Assembly: GCA_937889015.1 (NCBI GenBank)
Contig: CALARR010000392.1
Coordinates: forward strand, 5,349-69,348
DNA: 64,000 bases
Direction of reading: 5' to 3'
From: an uncultured Planctomycetales bacterium
Lineage (GTDB): Bacteria > Planctomycetota > Planctomycetia > Pirellulales > Thermoguttaceae
The notes below the pieces were generated by a model. That model saw only the letters and a program-made list of their open reading frames with translations, was not told where the DNA came from and did no database searches. The translations under genes were made by a program, and so were the position numbers. Positions within the stretch are counted from its first letter, which is position 1. Each line of letters begins with the position of its first letter. Positions 23,015 to 32,806 of this stretch are shown here, piece by piece.

Positions 23015-25975
23015 ATGTTTGCCCAAATGAAGACCGGGAGTAGAGTGATTGCCGGTTTCGGCGTGATGCTTGTCATCCTTGCTGCCCTGGGGATTACGGG
23101 GTTTGTGATGTTCGGCAAGGTGCAATCAAACGTCACAGAACTCGAAGACCACAGTCTCGCCGCTGTGAGGAACTCGACCGGCGTCGAACGCGCTGCCTTT
23201 GAAGCCATTCTCGAAGAAAAGAACTACGTCCTTTACAAGAAGGACGAAATCCATGAGAAGGCTAAGAAGAAGCTCGGCGAGTTGGCCGCCTGCCTGGATC
23301 AGGTCGATCGAGTTGCCGAGGCCTATGCGGACGTTGACTTGGCCAAGAAGTCCAAGGAGGTCCGCGAACTGGCCCTGCAGTTCGGCAAGTTCTACGACCA
23401 GGGTGTTGCCGCACTGAAAGACAACAAAGCCGGTGAAGAAACCATGGACGCCAAGGGCGCGCTGGTAGGCAGCGAGGCCGCGGCCTACATGGCTGCCAAG
23501 AAGGCCGAGTACCTGGAATCCAAGAACGCCCTGGCGATCGTCAATAGAATCGAATCGCTCGCTTGGCAGACACGCTACGCTCGGCAGAAGCTCCTGGTTG
23601 AGAAGGACCCAAAGCAGTTGGAAGCCATCGAGAGGAATTGCTCGACCCTGGCGAGTTACTACGATCAACTTGCAGCCATGCATCCTGACGCCGAAGAGCA
23701 GAAGCAAATCGCCGCAGCACGTAAAGCCACACAGGCTTACAACGAAACGGCCAAGAAGTGGTGGGACGAGCACAGGCGAGACGCCAACAGCACGCTATTG
23801 GCAGAGCTCAACCGCCAGAATGCCGGGGCAGGCGATGCCGTCGGCAAAGCAGCCGAGGAATACCTGGCTGCCAAGCAAGCTACCGTGGACAAGCTCGCCG
23901 AGTCGGTCTTCATTGTGGCGGACATCGCCAACGAGGCGAACACCACGCGACTCAACGAAAAGGGGTATATCATCAGCCAGGACCAGAAGTACTGGACCGG
24001 CTTGAACGAGCATATCGCGAAACTGGGCAAGCTCTACGACGACTTGCGAAAGGTCTCGCTCACCCAGGAGGATCAACAGCGGATCGAGCGTGCCGACAAG
24101 GCCACGCAAGAGTACCTGGTGGCGGCGAAGGCTTGGGTTGCCAACGACGCCAAGCTCCGTGAAGAGATCCTGCCGGCCATGAAGAAGGGCGGAGAAACCG
24201 TGCTGGCCACGGCCCAGGCTGCTGAAAACGACGCTTGGAAAGCCTCCGAGGAAGCCGGCGCCACGGTGGGCGAGATCGTCGCTACGTCGAAAGGAATCAT
24301 TGTCGTCACCCTCATCGTTGGGGTCCTGGTCGTAATCGGCTTGGGCGTACTGATCTCGAAGAGCATCTCCAAGGTGCTCACGACCCTCGTCAGCGAAGCC
24401 CAGCGGCTGAGTGAGGCCGCCGTGGCCGGCAAGCTGCAGACCCGCGGCAATCCCGAGTTGGTCAGCCTGGAGTTCCGCCCCATCGTCGAGGGCGTGAATG
24501 CCACGCTCGACGCGGTGATCGGTCCCTTGAATGTGGCTGCCGAATACGTCGATCGGATCTCCAAAGGCGATATCCCCGCCAAGATCACCGACAGCTACAA
24601 CGGCGACTTCAACGAGATCAAGAACAACCTCAACCAGTGCATCGAGGCTCTGAACGGACTCACCGGCGAGATGAAGCACATGTCCGACGAGCACAATGCG
24701 GGCGACATCGATGTGGTCATCCCGGCCGACAAGTTCCACGGCGCTTACCGCGAGATGGCCCAAGGAATCAATGCCATGGTCAACGGCCACATCGCCGTCA
24801 AGAAGAAGGCCATGGCCTGCATCGCCGAGTTCGGCAAAGGCAATTTCGAGGCTCCGCTGGACAAGTTCCCCGGCAAGAAGGCCTTTATCAACGACACGAT
24901 CGAAGGCGTGCGAGCCAACCTCAAGAACGTGGCGACAGAAGCCATTACTTTGGCGGACGCCGCGGGCCAGGGCGAACTCGACACGCGCGCCGACGAAAGC
25001 AAGTACGCCGGCGCCTGGCGTCAGATCATCCAGGGCATGAATAAGACCCTGCAGGGCTTTGTCACGCCGGTCCGCGATATTGGCGAAGTGCTCCAACGCC
25101 TGGCCAGGAAGGATTTCTCGCAAGGTGTTACCCAGCAGTATCCCGGGGCCTACGGCGAACTGCGCGACAACGTGAACCTGGTCGTGGAAGCGATCCGCTC
25201 CGCCATCCAGCAGATCAACGAGAGCGCCAACCAGTTTGCCGAAGGTTCGCGCGTGATCGCTGAAAGCTCGCAGACGCTGGCTTCCGGGGCGCAGACCCAA
25301 AGCTCGAGCGTCGAGGAAATGAGCGCCTCGATCGAAGAACTGGCCCGCTCGGTGGCCGTGGTCAAGGAGAACGCCAACGAGGCCAACAAGGTGGCCAACG
25401 AAGCCAATCGCCTGGCCGAGGAAGGCGGGCGCGCGGTGCTGAAGTCGGTGGAATCGATGGGGCAGATTCGCACCAGTTCCACCCAGATCGCCGAGATCAT
25501 CCAGGTGATCTCGGAAATCGCCAGCCAAACGAATCTCTTGGCTCTGAATGCGGCCATCGAGGCGGCCCGCGCCGGCGAGCACGGCATGGGATTCGCCGTG
25601 GTGGCGGACGAAGTGCGCAAGCTGGCCGAGCGCTCGAACCAGGCCGCGCGGGAAATCTCGACCCTCATCAAGGAATCGACACAACGCGTCGAAGAAGGCG
25701 CCCAGTTGAGCGATCAGACCGGCGAATCGCTCAAGCAGATCATCAAGGCGGCCGAAGCCACCGCCGCCAAGATCGCCGAGATCGCCACGGCCACGATCCA
25801 ACAGGCCTCCAACGCCGAGGAGGTCTCCAAGGCCATCCAGGGCGTGGCCCAGGTCACGGAGCAGTCTGCGGCGGGCAGCGAGGAGATGGCTTCCAGCAGT
25901 GAAGAGCTCGGGGCCCAGGCCTCCGCCCTCCGCGAGTTGGTAGGGCAGTTCACGGTCGGCGCTGCCGGCCGTTAG
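23015..25975 (+). CDS. Methyl-accepting chemotaxis protein with poly-HAMP region
   Basis: This is a 986-aa transmembrane receptor. TM1 is at about 8-28 (VIAGFGVMLVILAALGITGF). A large mostly helical sensor region follows (about 29-425), then TM2 (GIIVVTLIVGVLVVIGLGVL). Several HAMP-like units come next (repeated motifs around ISKGDIPAKI, GKGNFEAPLD, GQGELDTRAD, ARKDFSQGV). The signalling hairpin is complete, including ISEIASQTNLLALNAAIEAA and GMGFAVVADEVRKLAERS. The ATG at 23015 is chosen over 22979 because AGGAGAAGG precedes it and the membrane helix follows at once. It lies with cheR-like and cheW genes as a partial chemosensory cluster; no CheA is in the window. Confidence 0.95.
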   Translation: MFAQMKTGSRVIAGFGVMLVILAALGITGFVMFGKVQSNVTELEDHSLAAVRNSTGVERAAFEAILEEKNYVLYKKDEIHEKAKKKLGELAACLDQVDRVAEAYADVDLAKKSKEVRELALQFGKFYDQGVAALKDNKAGEETMDAKGALVGSEAAAYMAAKKAEYLESKNALAIVNRIESLAWQTRYARQKLLVEKDPKQLEAIERNCSTLASYYDQLAAMHPDAEEQKQIAAARKATQAYNETAKKWWDEHRRDANSTLLAELNRQNAGAGDAVGKAAEEYLAAKQATVDKLAESVFIVADIANEANTTRLNEKGYIISQDQKYWTGLNEHIAKLGKLYDDLRKVSLTQEDQQRIERADKATQEYLVAAKAWVANDAKLREEILPAMKKGGETVLATAQAAENDAWKASEEAGATVGEIVATSKGIIVVTLIVGVLVVIGLGVLISKSISKVLTTLVSEAQRLSEAAVAGKLQTRGNPELVSLEFRPIVEGVNATLDAVIGPLNVAAEYVDRISKGDIPAKITDSYNGDFNEIKNNLNQCIEALNGLTGEMKHMSDEHNAGDIDVVIPADKFHGAYREMAQGINAMVNGHIAVKKKAMACIAEFGKGNFEAPLDKFPGKKAFINDTIEGVRANLKNVATEAITLADAAGQGELDTRADESKYAGAWRQIIQGMNKTLQGFVTPVRDIGEVLQRLARKDFSQGVTQQYPGAYGELRDNVNLVVEAIRSAIQQINESANQFAEGSRVIAESSQTLASGAQTQSSSVEEMSASIEELARSVAVVKENANEANKVANEANRLAEEGGRAVLKSVESMGQIRTSSTQIAEIIQVISEIASQTNLLALNAAIEAARAGEHGMGFAVVADEVRKLAERSNQAAREISTLIKESTQRVEEGAQLSDQTGESLKQIIKAAEATAAKIAEIATATIQQASNAEEVSKAIQGVAQVTEQSAAGSEEMASSSEELGAQASALRELVGQFTVGAAGR

Positions 25976-25995
25976 GTTGCGTAAAGCTCCTGTGA

Positions 25996-26030
25996 GGCAG
26001 TGGCGAGAGCGCCGGGCTCTCGCCACTGCC
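25996..26030 (+). terminator. Perfect 14-bp stem-loop between receptor and cheW
   Basis: GGCAGTGGCGAGAG pairs exactly with CTCTCGCCACTGCC around a 7-base loop. There is no T tract, so it may be a transcript-stabilising or partial-termination hairpin that sets the receptor:CheW ratio. Confidence 0.45.
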
Positions 26031-26132
26031 GCTCCCCTTGCCAGCAAGATCTTTCACCGACCAGGGGCGGCGCGTTCCGCCGCCGGGGGTGATGCAGAGG
26101 CCCAAGTACACCCATCATCAGTCGAGGGTACC

Positions 26133-26639
26133 ATGTCCACCGTAGCCGAGTCGACTCACGCCCTGAAGACCACGCTGTCCGAAACCCACGGCACCATTCA
26201 ACTCGTAAGCTTCACGCTGGCCAACGAGTTCTACGGAATCGAGATCACCAAGGTCAGAGAAATCATCCTGATCACGGACATCACCCAGATCCCGCAAACG
26301 CCGGCATACGTCAAAGGATTGATCAACCTTCGCAGTACCGTCATACCGGTTATCGATCTGCGGACTCTGTTCGGCCTGGCCGAAGGCGAGACCACCGATG
26401 AAAGCCGGATCATGGTGCTCCAGGCCGCCGGCAAGACGATCGGCATCAAAGTCGACGCTGTGTGCGAAGTCCTGCGCGTCAAGCGGGACCAGATTGCACC
26501 GCCGCCGCCGACCGTGGCCGGTCTCGGCGACGAGTTTCTCACCGGATTGGTGAAGCTCGAAAAGCAATTGTTGATCCTCTTGGACATCGATCGGATGCTG
26601 GGCGGAGCCGCAATGCAGTCGCTGGATTGCGCCGGATGA
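26133..26639 (+). CDS. cheW: Chemotaxis adaptor CheW
   Basis: This is a 168-aa single-domain CheW that links receptors to the kinase CheA. Family landmarks are present: VSFTLANEFYGIEITKVREI, the IPQTPAYVKGLINLRSTVIP block, VIDLRTLFGL, and GLVKLEKQLLILLDIDRM near the end. The start is the ATG at 26133; the longer frame from 25977 runs through the intergenic hairpin and has no homology. It is the third gene of the chemosensory cluster, 158 bp after the receptor. Confidence 0.95.
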   Translation: MSTVAESTHALKTTLSETHGTIQLVSFTLANEFYGIEITKVREIILITDITQIPQTPAYVKGLINLRSTVIPVIDLRTLFGLAEGETTDESRIMVLQAAGKTIGIKVDAVCEVLRVKRDQIAPPPPTVAGLGDEFLTGLVKLEKQLLILLDIDRMLGGAAMQSLDCAG

Positions 26640-26640
26640 A

Positions 26641-26702
26641 GTCGGAAGGCCCAGCAGGACCGAACGGCCGACAGGTCTTGAAACCGGCTCTCTTGGATCC
26701 TG
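26641..26702 (-). repeat. Family-2 dispersed repeat, copy e (partial)
   Basis: On the minus strand it reads AGAGCCGGTTTCAAGACCTG then GTCGGCCGTTCGGTCC, like the other copies. It abuts the cheW stop codon. Confidence 0.5.
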
Positions 26703-26835
26703 CATAGCGGATGAGCCGAGCCTTACGAACCTTCTACGGATCTGAACGGGATACTCGCTCAGTACCCGCAAGATAGGGTGGCGTGTGCAAGATACCCACC
26801 CGGCCCAATGGGATGGATCATAGACATCCAGGCGG

Positions 26836-28215
26836 TCAACGTACGTCTTCCACAACGCGGTGCACCGCGCTGCCGATGCGGTCCTCGACATCTCCCGCCC
26901 AGCGCCAGGCCGGGCGACCATACTCGTCCAGGTGCGGTCCGCCCTCGTAGCCCCCCTCCTCCCACACGCGCCGCGAGGGAATGTAGGCGGCCATGTCGTT
27001 CGCATAGCCGCAGACCCACGTCGTCGGGCCGAATTCGCGCTTGAATCGCAGTGAGTAGTCCACCACCGCTTCCCCGCCGATGCCGATCAGCAGCAAATCG
27101 CTGCCGATCTGCCAGGCCTGAACCGGATAGGGGTACGAGGCCGGGAACGTCGCGCCTTCGTCCATCAACTTCAACATGCGGTTCGCCCACCGGGCTTGCA
27201 GCGCGCGTTTGCCGTTGGCGATGGGCAATAGCTTCTCCCGCGTCACGAGTTCCTCGTACGCCAGGTCGACGAACTCGAAGGCCGATCGCAACCCCATCGA
27301 CACCGGCTGCAGGGGTTGGGCCAGCGTCTCTTCCACGGCATCGGAGAGCCTCTTGCCGTAATGCTCGCAAAGCTCCAGCTTTCGCCGCGGCAAGGGGTTC
27401 TGGTCGCCCCCGCAGGCGTTGAAGAACATGGCGGCCGCGCCCGGATGGTTCGCCTCCAGGTTGATTTGGGCAAAGCCCGGATAGTCGCCGCACCAGCTCG
27501 TGAAGGAAAGCGTGGTGGGATGGCAGGCGTATCCGAACAACACGGCCAGGAGCTTGCCGCCCTCCCCTTTGGCCACCAGCACAGGCACGTCGTGATCGAC
27601 CGGTCCCTGCAGCGGCGTCCCCTCGGCCAATTTGGCGGCGACCTCCGTCTCGCGGTTTTCCCGTCGATTCACGGCGAATGTGCAGCGTCCTTCGCCCTTC
27701 AGAAGCTGCGCCGGCTGCAGATTGTCCAAGGCCTCGCTCACGGCCTCGACCACCTGGTCCTCCATCCAGTCGGAGTATTCGGCAATCAACCGCCGCTGTG
27801 CATCGTCCGTGGGATAGTAGTCGACCAGATCGTCCTTCAGGGCAGGACCGCAGTGGTTGTGCGAAAACGTGAGCATGAACTCGGACCGCTCCAAGGAGAA
27901 TCGCCGCTGCACCTTGGCGCAGAGACTCTCGTAGATCGTCTTGGACATGCCCATGTGATCGGTCGTCGCCATGACCACACGCTTGCCGTCGGTTGCGCGC
28001 AGGGCCAGCACCTTGACCCACAGGTCATGGATCTTCCCGTCCGGCTCGCGCTTGGTGCCGTAGCCTCCCAGCCACACCGGGGTTTGCGGCGTGATCAAGC
28101 GCCGGCCAATACCGACGCGCCAGTTCAACGCCTGGCCGCCTTCGCCCCAGGCCAACGGGGTTGAGGCAAAAGGAATGGCGATCAGCCATGGGGCGAGCCA
28201 GGGCAGTGTTCTCAT
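26836..28215 (-). CDS. Secreted neutral/alkaline ceramidase-like protein
   Basis: This is a 459-aa exported protein with a signal peptide (MRTLPWLAPWLIAIPFASTP, cleavage near LAWG). It matches the neutral/alkaline non-lysosomal ceramidase superfamily seen widely in planctomycetes. GIGRRLITPQTPVWLGGYG is the family N-terminal motif, followed by MLTFSHNHCGP (metal-binding His pair), LFGYACHPTT and FFNACGGDQNP. The family hydrolyses amide bonds, classically of ceramides; the true substrate here is unknown. It is transcribed away from the following Gfo/Idh pair. Confidence 0.8.
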   Translation of the reverse strand: MRTLPWLAPWLIAIPFASTPLAWGEGGQALNWRVGIGRRLITPQTPVWLGGYGTKREPDGKIHDLWVKVLALRATDGKRVVMATTDHMGMSKTIYESLCAKVQRRFSLERSEFMLTFSHNHCGPALKDDLVDYYPTDDAQRRLIAEYSDWMEDQVVEAVSEALDNLQPAQLLKGEGRCTFAVNRRENRETEVAAKLAEGTPLQGPVDHDVPVLVAKGEGGKLLAVLFGYACHPTTLSFTSWCGDYPGFAQINLEANHPGAAAMFFNACGGDQNPLPRRKLELCEHYGKRLSDAVEETLAQPLQPVSMGLRSAFEFVDLAYEELVTREKLLPIANGKRALQARWANRMLKLMDEGATFPASYPYPVQAWQIGSDLLLIGIGGEAVVDYSLRFKREFGPTTWVCGYANDMAAYIPSRRVWEEGGYEGGPHLDEYGRPAWRWAGDVEDRIGSAVHRVVEDVR

Positions 28216-28318
28216 CGCTTCGAGTCCCTCCGTTCGGGCCGTTTCGGAGCCTCAGAACCGCATCTGACTCATCCCAAGCGGTCCGAAGCTTGCCTGAAAC
28301 GTGCGTAGCATTGGGTCT

Positions 28319-28419
28319 TTTGATCTTCAGAAAAGGAATGCAACACGAAGGTGGCGTTTGCACCGCGAAACCGGGCTCCCGCTGGTCGCCCTCGTTGCAT
28401 TATCTACCTGAGGGGCAAT
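28319..28419 (+). repeat. Family-1 dispersed repeat, copy d (second subtype)
   Basis: 101 bp beginning TTTGATCTTCAG and ending CTGAGGGGCAAT. The internal stem is AATGCAAC/GTTGCATT, a fully paired variant of the AATGCCGT/ACGGCATT stem in copy a. Confidence 0.8.
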
Positions 28420-28847
28420 TAACGCGGCCTTCCGTGCAGGAAGGAACGGGGCCACACAGCGTCTCCTTCGGCCTTTGTTCTATCAGTCGCAATCCCCGCG
28501 GGTCAACGCCTGCGCCCCCCCGGTCACGCCTTCGACCGGTGCCTCGGCTTGCCGCACGCCAGGGGCTTTGACGAGGGTGGCGGCCGTGCCGGACAGCGTG
28601 AGGCCCCGCTGGACCGCCCTGCGCCGGCCTGACGCCCGATTCTGGATCGGGTCTCAGCCGCGCGGTCCGACACCGCCGGGTGTCGCCGTGCGCCCTGGTG
28701 AACAAGCCTTGCCGGGAGGTTATACTGTTGGCGTCTGCAGGGACGACGCCCCGGCCGAGCCGGCCGTCGCCCCAGTTTGCCCGGGCAACGCGCAGCACAG
28801 CAGCGACATTGACTATGCGAACACCAAGCGACACTGGAGGACCAATC
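28420..28847. other. Upstream region of the Gfo/Idh pair
   Basis: No convincing gene. It contains a small hairpin (CCGATTCTGGATCGG near 28638) and a -10-like TATACT near 28721. Confidence 0.3.
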
Positions 28848-30176
28848 GTGAATCGCCGTGAACTGTTGAAGACCGCGACGGTGGGAGCCGGAATGCTGTT
28901 GACCTCGGGCACGGCTCGTGCCGGCCGAAAGTCCCCCAACGACAAACTGAACATCGCCCTGATCGGTGTTTGGGGCCGTGGGCTGGCGCACTACGACTCG
29001 TTGTCCGAAGAGAACGTAGTGGCCCTGTGCGACGTGAATGAATCGCGATTCGCCGACGCCTTGAAGCGCTTTCCCAAGGCCAAGACCTACATCGACTGGC
29101 GCAAATGCCTGGACCAGAAGGATCTTGATGCGGTCGTTTGCTGTACGGCCGACCACACCCACGCCTTTATCGCCAATTGGGCCCTGAACCGCGATCTGCA
29201 CGTGTACATGGAAAAGCCGCTGGCCATCAGCGTTGAGGAAGCGCGCGTGGTGCGCGCCAACTGGCTGAAGAGGAAAGGCAAGCTGGCCACGCAGGTCGGC
29301 ATGCAGCGGCACGCCATGCCGAATTTCGATCGCCTGCGCGAGCTGGTGCGCGACGGCGCGATCGGCGAGTTGAGCGCGGCCTATGCCTGGGGGAATCGCC
29401 AGATCCGCCGCGACGGCTACCTGCCCGCCGAAGGCCAGCCGCCGGAAGGCTTCCACTTCGACCTGTGGCTCGGCCCGTCCCCCGCGCACCCGTACAACCC
29501 GGGCTACTTCTCCGGCCGGGCAGGCGCCAACTGTCTTTCGTGGAACATGTTCTGGGATTTCGGCGTGGGGCAGATTGGCGATATGGGCAGCCACACGATG
29601 GACCTGCTCTGGAACGCCATCGACGCCGGCCTGCCGACCTCGGCCGAAGCCAAGGGCGAGAAGTTCAATCCCGACGTCACGCCGGTCGAATGCGAATCGC
29701 ACTTCGAACATCCTGCCAACGACTGGCGCGGCCCAATTCGCGTAAGCTGGTACCAGGGCGGCGCCATGCCTCGTTCCCCCAAGCCCTTTGTCGACCTCAA
29801 TCAGATCGGGCACGGGGCGATGTTCAAGGGTTCCAAGGGCTATATCATCGCCGACTTCGCCTCGCGGATCCTCATGCCGTTCGGCGACAACGCCGACCTG
29901 ACCTACTACAAACCACGCACGCCGGAAACCGTGACACCGCCCATGGGGCACTTCCAGAAACAGTGGCTCGATGCCTGCAAGAACCCCAGCCTGAAGACGG
30001 CCTGCGACTTCCAGTACAGCGCCGACATGATCGAGCAGATGCTGCTGGGACTGGTCGCGTATCGCGTAGGGCGAAAGATCAATTACGACGGCGCGGCCGG
30101 CCGCGTCACCAATTGCCCCGAGGCAAACGACCTGTTGCGGCGCCAGTACCGTCCCGGTTGGACCCTCGACGGGTAG
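28848..30176 (+). CDS. Gfo/Idh/MocA family oxidoreductase, Tat-exported
   Basis: This is a 442-aa NAD(P)-dependent oxidoreductase of the glucose-fructose oxidoreductase/inositol dehydrogenase family. A twin-arginine signal (NRRELLKTATVGAGMLLT) precedes the Rossmann fold (LNIALIGVWGRGLAHYD) and the family Lys motif MEKPLAISVEE. The C-terminal domain includes GQIGDMGSHTMDLLW. The start is GTG at 28848 with GGAGG seven bases before; the longer ATG frame has no export signal. It is followed 68 bp later by a second family member in the same direction, probably one operon. Substrate unknown. Confidence 0.9.
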   Translation: MNRRELLKTATVGAGMLLTSGTARAGRKSPNDKLNIALIGVWGRGLAHYDSLSEENVVALCDVNESRFADALKRFPKAKTYIDWRKCLDQKDLDAVVCCTADHTHAFIANWALNRDLHVYMEKPLAISVEEARVVRANWLKRKGKLATQVGMQRHAMPNFDRLRELVRDGAIGELSAAYAWGNRQIRRDGYLPAEGQPPEGFHFDLWLGPSPAHPYNPGYFSGRAGANCLSWNMFWDFGVGQIGDMGSHTMDLLWNAIDAGLPTSAEAKGEKFNPDVTPVECESHFEHPANDWRGPIRVSWYQGGAMPRSPKPFVDLNQIGHGAMFKGSKGYIIADFASRILMPFGDNADLTYYKPRTPETVTPPMGHFQKQWLDACKNPSLKTACDFQYSADMIEQMLLGLVAYRVGRKINYDGAAGRVTNCPEANDLLRRQYRPGWTLDG

Positions 30177-30244
30177 CCGGCGCCAGGGCGGGGCATTGCC
30201 CCGCAAAGGCCGTCTTCGTGTGCAACCAACAAGGAGCTTGATTG

Positions 30245-31684
30245 ATGAATCCAGTCGAACAAGAGGCCAAGAATCCCGGCCCCTCGGCCGAAGCGCTGGT
30301 CACGCGCCGCAAGCTGCTTAAAGGGGCGGCGGCAGGCACGGTCTTCGCCATCGTGCCCAGGCATGTCCTAGGCGGCCCCGGACACGTTCCGCCCAGCGAA
30401 AAGACCACGCTCGCCGGCATCGGGATGGGGGGCCAGGGCCTGCAGAACATGGTCACCTTCCTGCAGTTCCCCGAAATCCAGGTCACCGCCGTGTGCGACG
30501 TGAATCGCGAGAGCGGCGGCTATATCTCCTGGACCTGGACGCAAGGCAAGGAGCAGAAGACGGCCGGCCGCGACCCGGCGGTCCGTGCGGTCGAGGAATA
30601 CTACGCCCAGGATCGCCGCTCGGGCAAGTATCGCGGCTGCCAGGGCTATGCCGACTACCGCGAGTTGCTCGCCAAGGAGAAGGTCGACGCGGTGATGATC
30701 GCCACGCCCGATCACTCGCATGCCGTCATCACCCTGGCTGCCCTCAAGCTTGGCAAGCACGTCTATTGCGAAAAGCCGCTGGCCTATACGGTCCAGGAAA
30801 CGCGGTTGGTGACCGAAGCGGCCAAGCGCGCCGGCGTCGCCACGCAACTGGGCAACCAGGGGCAGGCTACGGAGGAGGCCAGGCTCGTGTGCGAGTTCAT
30901 CATGGACGGCGCGATTGGCCCGGTGCATGAGGTGCACGTGCCTGTGAACCGCCGCTTCTGGTCGTACCCCGGTTCGCTGGGGCGGCCCACGGAGACGCCA
31001 CCGGTTCCCGACGGCCTGGACTGGAATCTGTGGCTGGGCCCCGCGCCCGAACGTCCCTACCATCCGGCCTACTGCCCCTGGACGTGGCGCAACTGGTGGG
31101 CCTTCGGCACCGGCTTGCTGGGCGACATGGGATGCCACACCATGTCGACCGTGTTCAAGGCCTTGAAGCTCGGACATCCCACCAGCATCGAGGCCTCGTC
31201 CACCGTGGACGACGGAGAGATCTACCCGGCGGGAGTGCTCGCACGCTTCACATTCCCCGCGCGCGGCGACATGCCGCCTGTCACCGTCTGCTGGTACGAC
31301 GGCGGCCTGAAGCCGCCGCGGCCCAAGGATCTCGAGCCGGGACGCAGCCCCAGCGGCGTGACCTACGTTGGCGAGAAAGGCTCGCTGATGGGCCATCGGA
31401 TCATCCCCGAGACGAAGATGAAGGCCTACGGTCGTCCGCCCAAGACCCTCCCGCGGTCGGAAGGACACTACAAAGAGTTCGTCGATGCCTGCCGCGGCGG
31501 CCAGCCGGCCGGCTCCAACTTCGTCGATCATGGCGGCCTGCTGAGCGAAGTCTGCATGCTGGGCAACGTCGCACTCCGCGCCGGCAAGAAGATCGACTGG
31601 GACGGTCCCCAAATGAAGGTTACCAACGACGCGGCCGCCAACCGGTTCCTGCAGCGAGAATACCGACAGGGATGGGCCTTGTAG
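30245..31684 (+). CDS. Gfo/Idh/MocA family oxidoreductase, Tat-exported
   Basis: This is a 479-aa relative of the upstream gene. The Tat signal begins after a longer N-terminal extension (VTRRKLLKGAAAGTVFAIVP). The nucleotide-binding motif is looser (TTLAGIGMGGQGLQNMV), with ATPDHSHAVITLAALK and CEKPLAYTVQETRL containing the conserved Lys, and GLLGDMGCHTMSTVF in the C-terminal domain. Start ATG at 30245 with AAGGAG upstream. Probably co-transcribed with the previous gene; likely acts on sugars or sugar acids outside the cytoplasm. Confidence 0.9.
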   Translation: MNPVEQEAKNPGPSAEALVTRRKLLKGAAAGTVFAIVPRHVLGGPGHVPPSEKTTLAGIGMGGQGLQNMVTFLQFPEIQVTAVCDVNRESGGYISWTWTQGKEQKTAGRDPAVRAVEEYYAQDRRSGKYRGCQGYADYRELLAKEKVDAVMIATPDHSHAVITLAALKLGKHVYCEKPLAYTVQETRLVTEAAKRAGVATQLGNQGQATEEARLVCEFIMDGAIGPVHEVHVPVNRRFWSYPGSLGRPTETPPVPDGLDWNLWLGPAPERPYHPAYCPWTWRNWWAFGTGLLGDMGCHTMSTVFKALKLGHPTSIEASSTVDDGEIYPAGVLARFTFPARGDMPPVTVCWYDGGLKPPRPKDLEPGRSPSGVTYVGEKGSLMGHRIIPETKMKAYGRPPKTLPRSEGHYKEFVDACRGGQPAGSNFVDHGGLLSEVCMLGNVALRAGKKIDWDGPQMKVTNDAAANRFLQREYRQGWAL

Positions 31685-31730
31685 GAGCGTCTCCGGCTGG
31701 GCTCTCAAGCCCTGTTCTGCAGTCGCGGCA

Positions 31731-31767
31731 GTCCTGGATTCCAGTCCTGGCGGCTGGGATCCAGGAC
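31731..31767. terminator. Hairpin between convergent genes
   Basis: GTCCTGGATTCCAG pairs with CTGGGATCCAGGAC at 13 of 14 positions around a 9-base loop. It sits 47 bp after the oxidoreductase stop and 29 bp after the convergent glycosyltransferase stop, so it may serve both. No T tract. Confidence 0.5.
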
Positions 31768-31795
31768 GAGACTGTGGGCGTGGCCCGGGCCGGTG

Positions 31796-32590
31796 TCAGT
31801 CATGCGCCTGGTGTTGAGACTTCTGCCACCGCCGCAGCCGCCACAGCGCGCACACGATCCGCGGCACGGCGCGCACCAACCGGAAATGCCCCCCTGGAAC
31901 TTCGTGCCAGTCGATCGGCACCTCGACGATCCGCAGCCCTCGCCCCTGGGCGCGCACCAGAAGTTCCAGGTCGAAGAGATAGCCGTTGTCTCGGACCTGG
32001 GCAAAGAGAGAGCGGGCCGCGTCGCCGCGGAACATCTTGAATCCGCACTGCGTGTCGCGCACCGTCAGCCGCAGCATCCCTGCCGCGACCCGTGCGAAGA
32101 CCTGGCCGATCCATGCGCGCAGCGGATTTCGCGCGATCGTGATGTCTTCCGCTGGCAGAAGCCGCGAGCCGATCGCCAGGTCGGCTCCGTCGCGGAGGGC
32201 CTTTCGCAGCCGCGCTTCCTGGTCGATCGGCGTGGCCCCGTCCGCGTCGGCGAACAGGACCCTCCTGCCGCGGCTGGCCAGCACGCCTGTGCGCACCGCA
32301 GCCCCCTTGCCGCAGTTGGCCGTGTGTTGGATCAGACGCAACTGAGGCCAGTCGCGCGACGAGGCGTCCACCATCTCGGCTGTACGATCGCTGCTGCCAT
32401 CGTCGACGACAAGCACCTCATAGGACATCCGCTCCCGCTGCACGAGGTCGGCCGGCAAGAGACCGGCGTGGGAAGCACCGTCCAAGTACTGGCGAATGGC
32501 CGTCAGGTACGGTGGCAGCCGCAGGGCCTCGTTGTAGGCGGGCAGGACCAGCGACAGTTCAACTTGCCCGTTCAATACGTTCCTCCCCAC
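31796..32590 (-). CDS. Family 2 glycosyltransferase (polyprenyl-phosphate type)
   Basis: This is a 264-aa GT-A enzyme. Motifs: LSLVLPAYNEALRLPPYL, VLVVDDGSSDRTAEMV (DxD region DDGS), RRVLFADADGATPI, IGSRLL and DTQCGFKMFRGDAA. The pattern is closest to dolichyl/polyprenyl-phosphate glucosyltransferases, which charge a lipid carrier with a sugar. No C-terminal membrane helices are present, unlike many DPMS-type enzymes. The Agl23-like membrane protein about 1.1 kb away could use such carriers (inference). Confidence 0.88.
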   Translation of the reverse strand: MGRNVLNGQVELSLVLPAYNEALRLPPYLTAIRQYLDGASHAGLLPADLVQRERMSYEVLVVDDGSSDRTAEMVDASSRDWPQLRLIQHTANCGKGAAVRTGVLASRGRRVLFADADGATPIDQEARLRKALRDGADLAIGSRLLPAEDITIARNPLRAWIGQVFARVAAGMLRLTVRDTQCGFKMFRGDAARSLFAQVRDNGYLFDLELLVRAQGRGLRIVEVPIDWHEVPGGHFRLVRAVPRIVCALWRLRRWQKSQHQAHD

Positions 32591-32704
32591 AACGCAGATG
32601 GCTTGCTAACTGCGCACGGCTCCGCTCATGCACTCGCCCCGGCAGACTAGCACCACCACCGGCGGATAGCAACAGGCCGCAGAAGACGACGGCTGAAATC
32701 GTTT

Positions 32705-32806
32705 ATTGGGTGTCAGAAAAGGAATGTCATGGCTGTCCCGGCCGTTGCCCGGGAAAACCGGCCTCCCGATGGTCGGCCTCACGGCATTACTTACCTGAGA
32801 CGCAAT
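32705..32806 (+). repeat. Family-1 dispersed repeat, copy b
   Basis: 102 bp, ATTGGGTGTCAG ... CTGAGACGCAAT, very close to copies a and c. Placed in the divergent gap between the glycosyltransferase and the discoidin-like gene. Confidence 0.85.

Noticed and set aside
23795..26047. 750-aa ORF on the - strand
   Set aside because: Antisense shadow of the chemoreceptor.
28524..30206. 560-aa ORF on the - strand
   Set aside because: Antisense shadow of the first Gfo/Idh gene and its leader; no start signal or domain.
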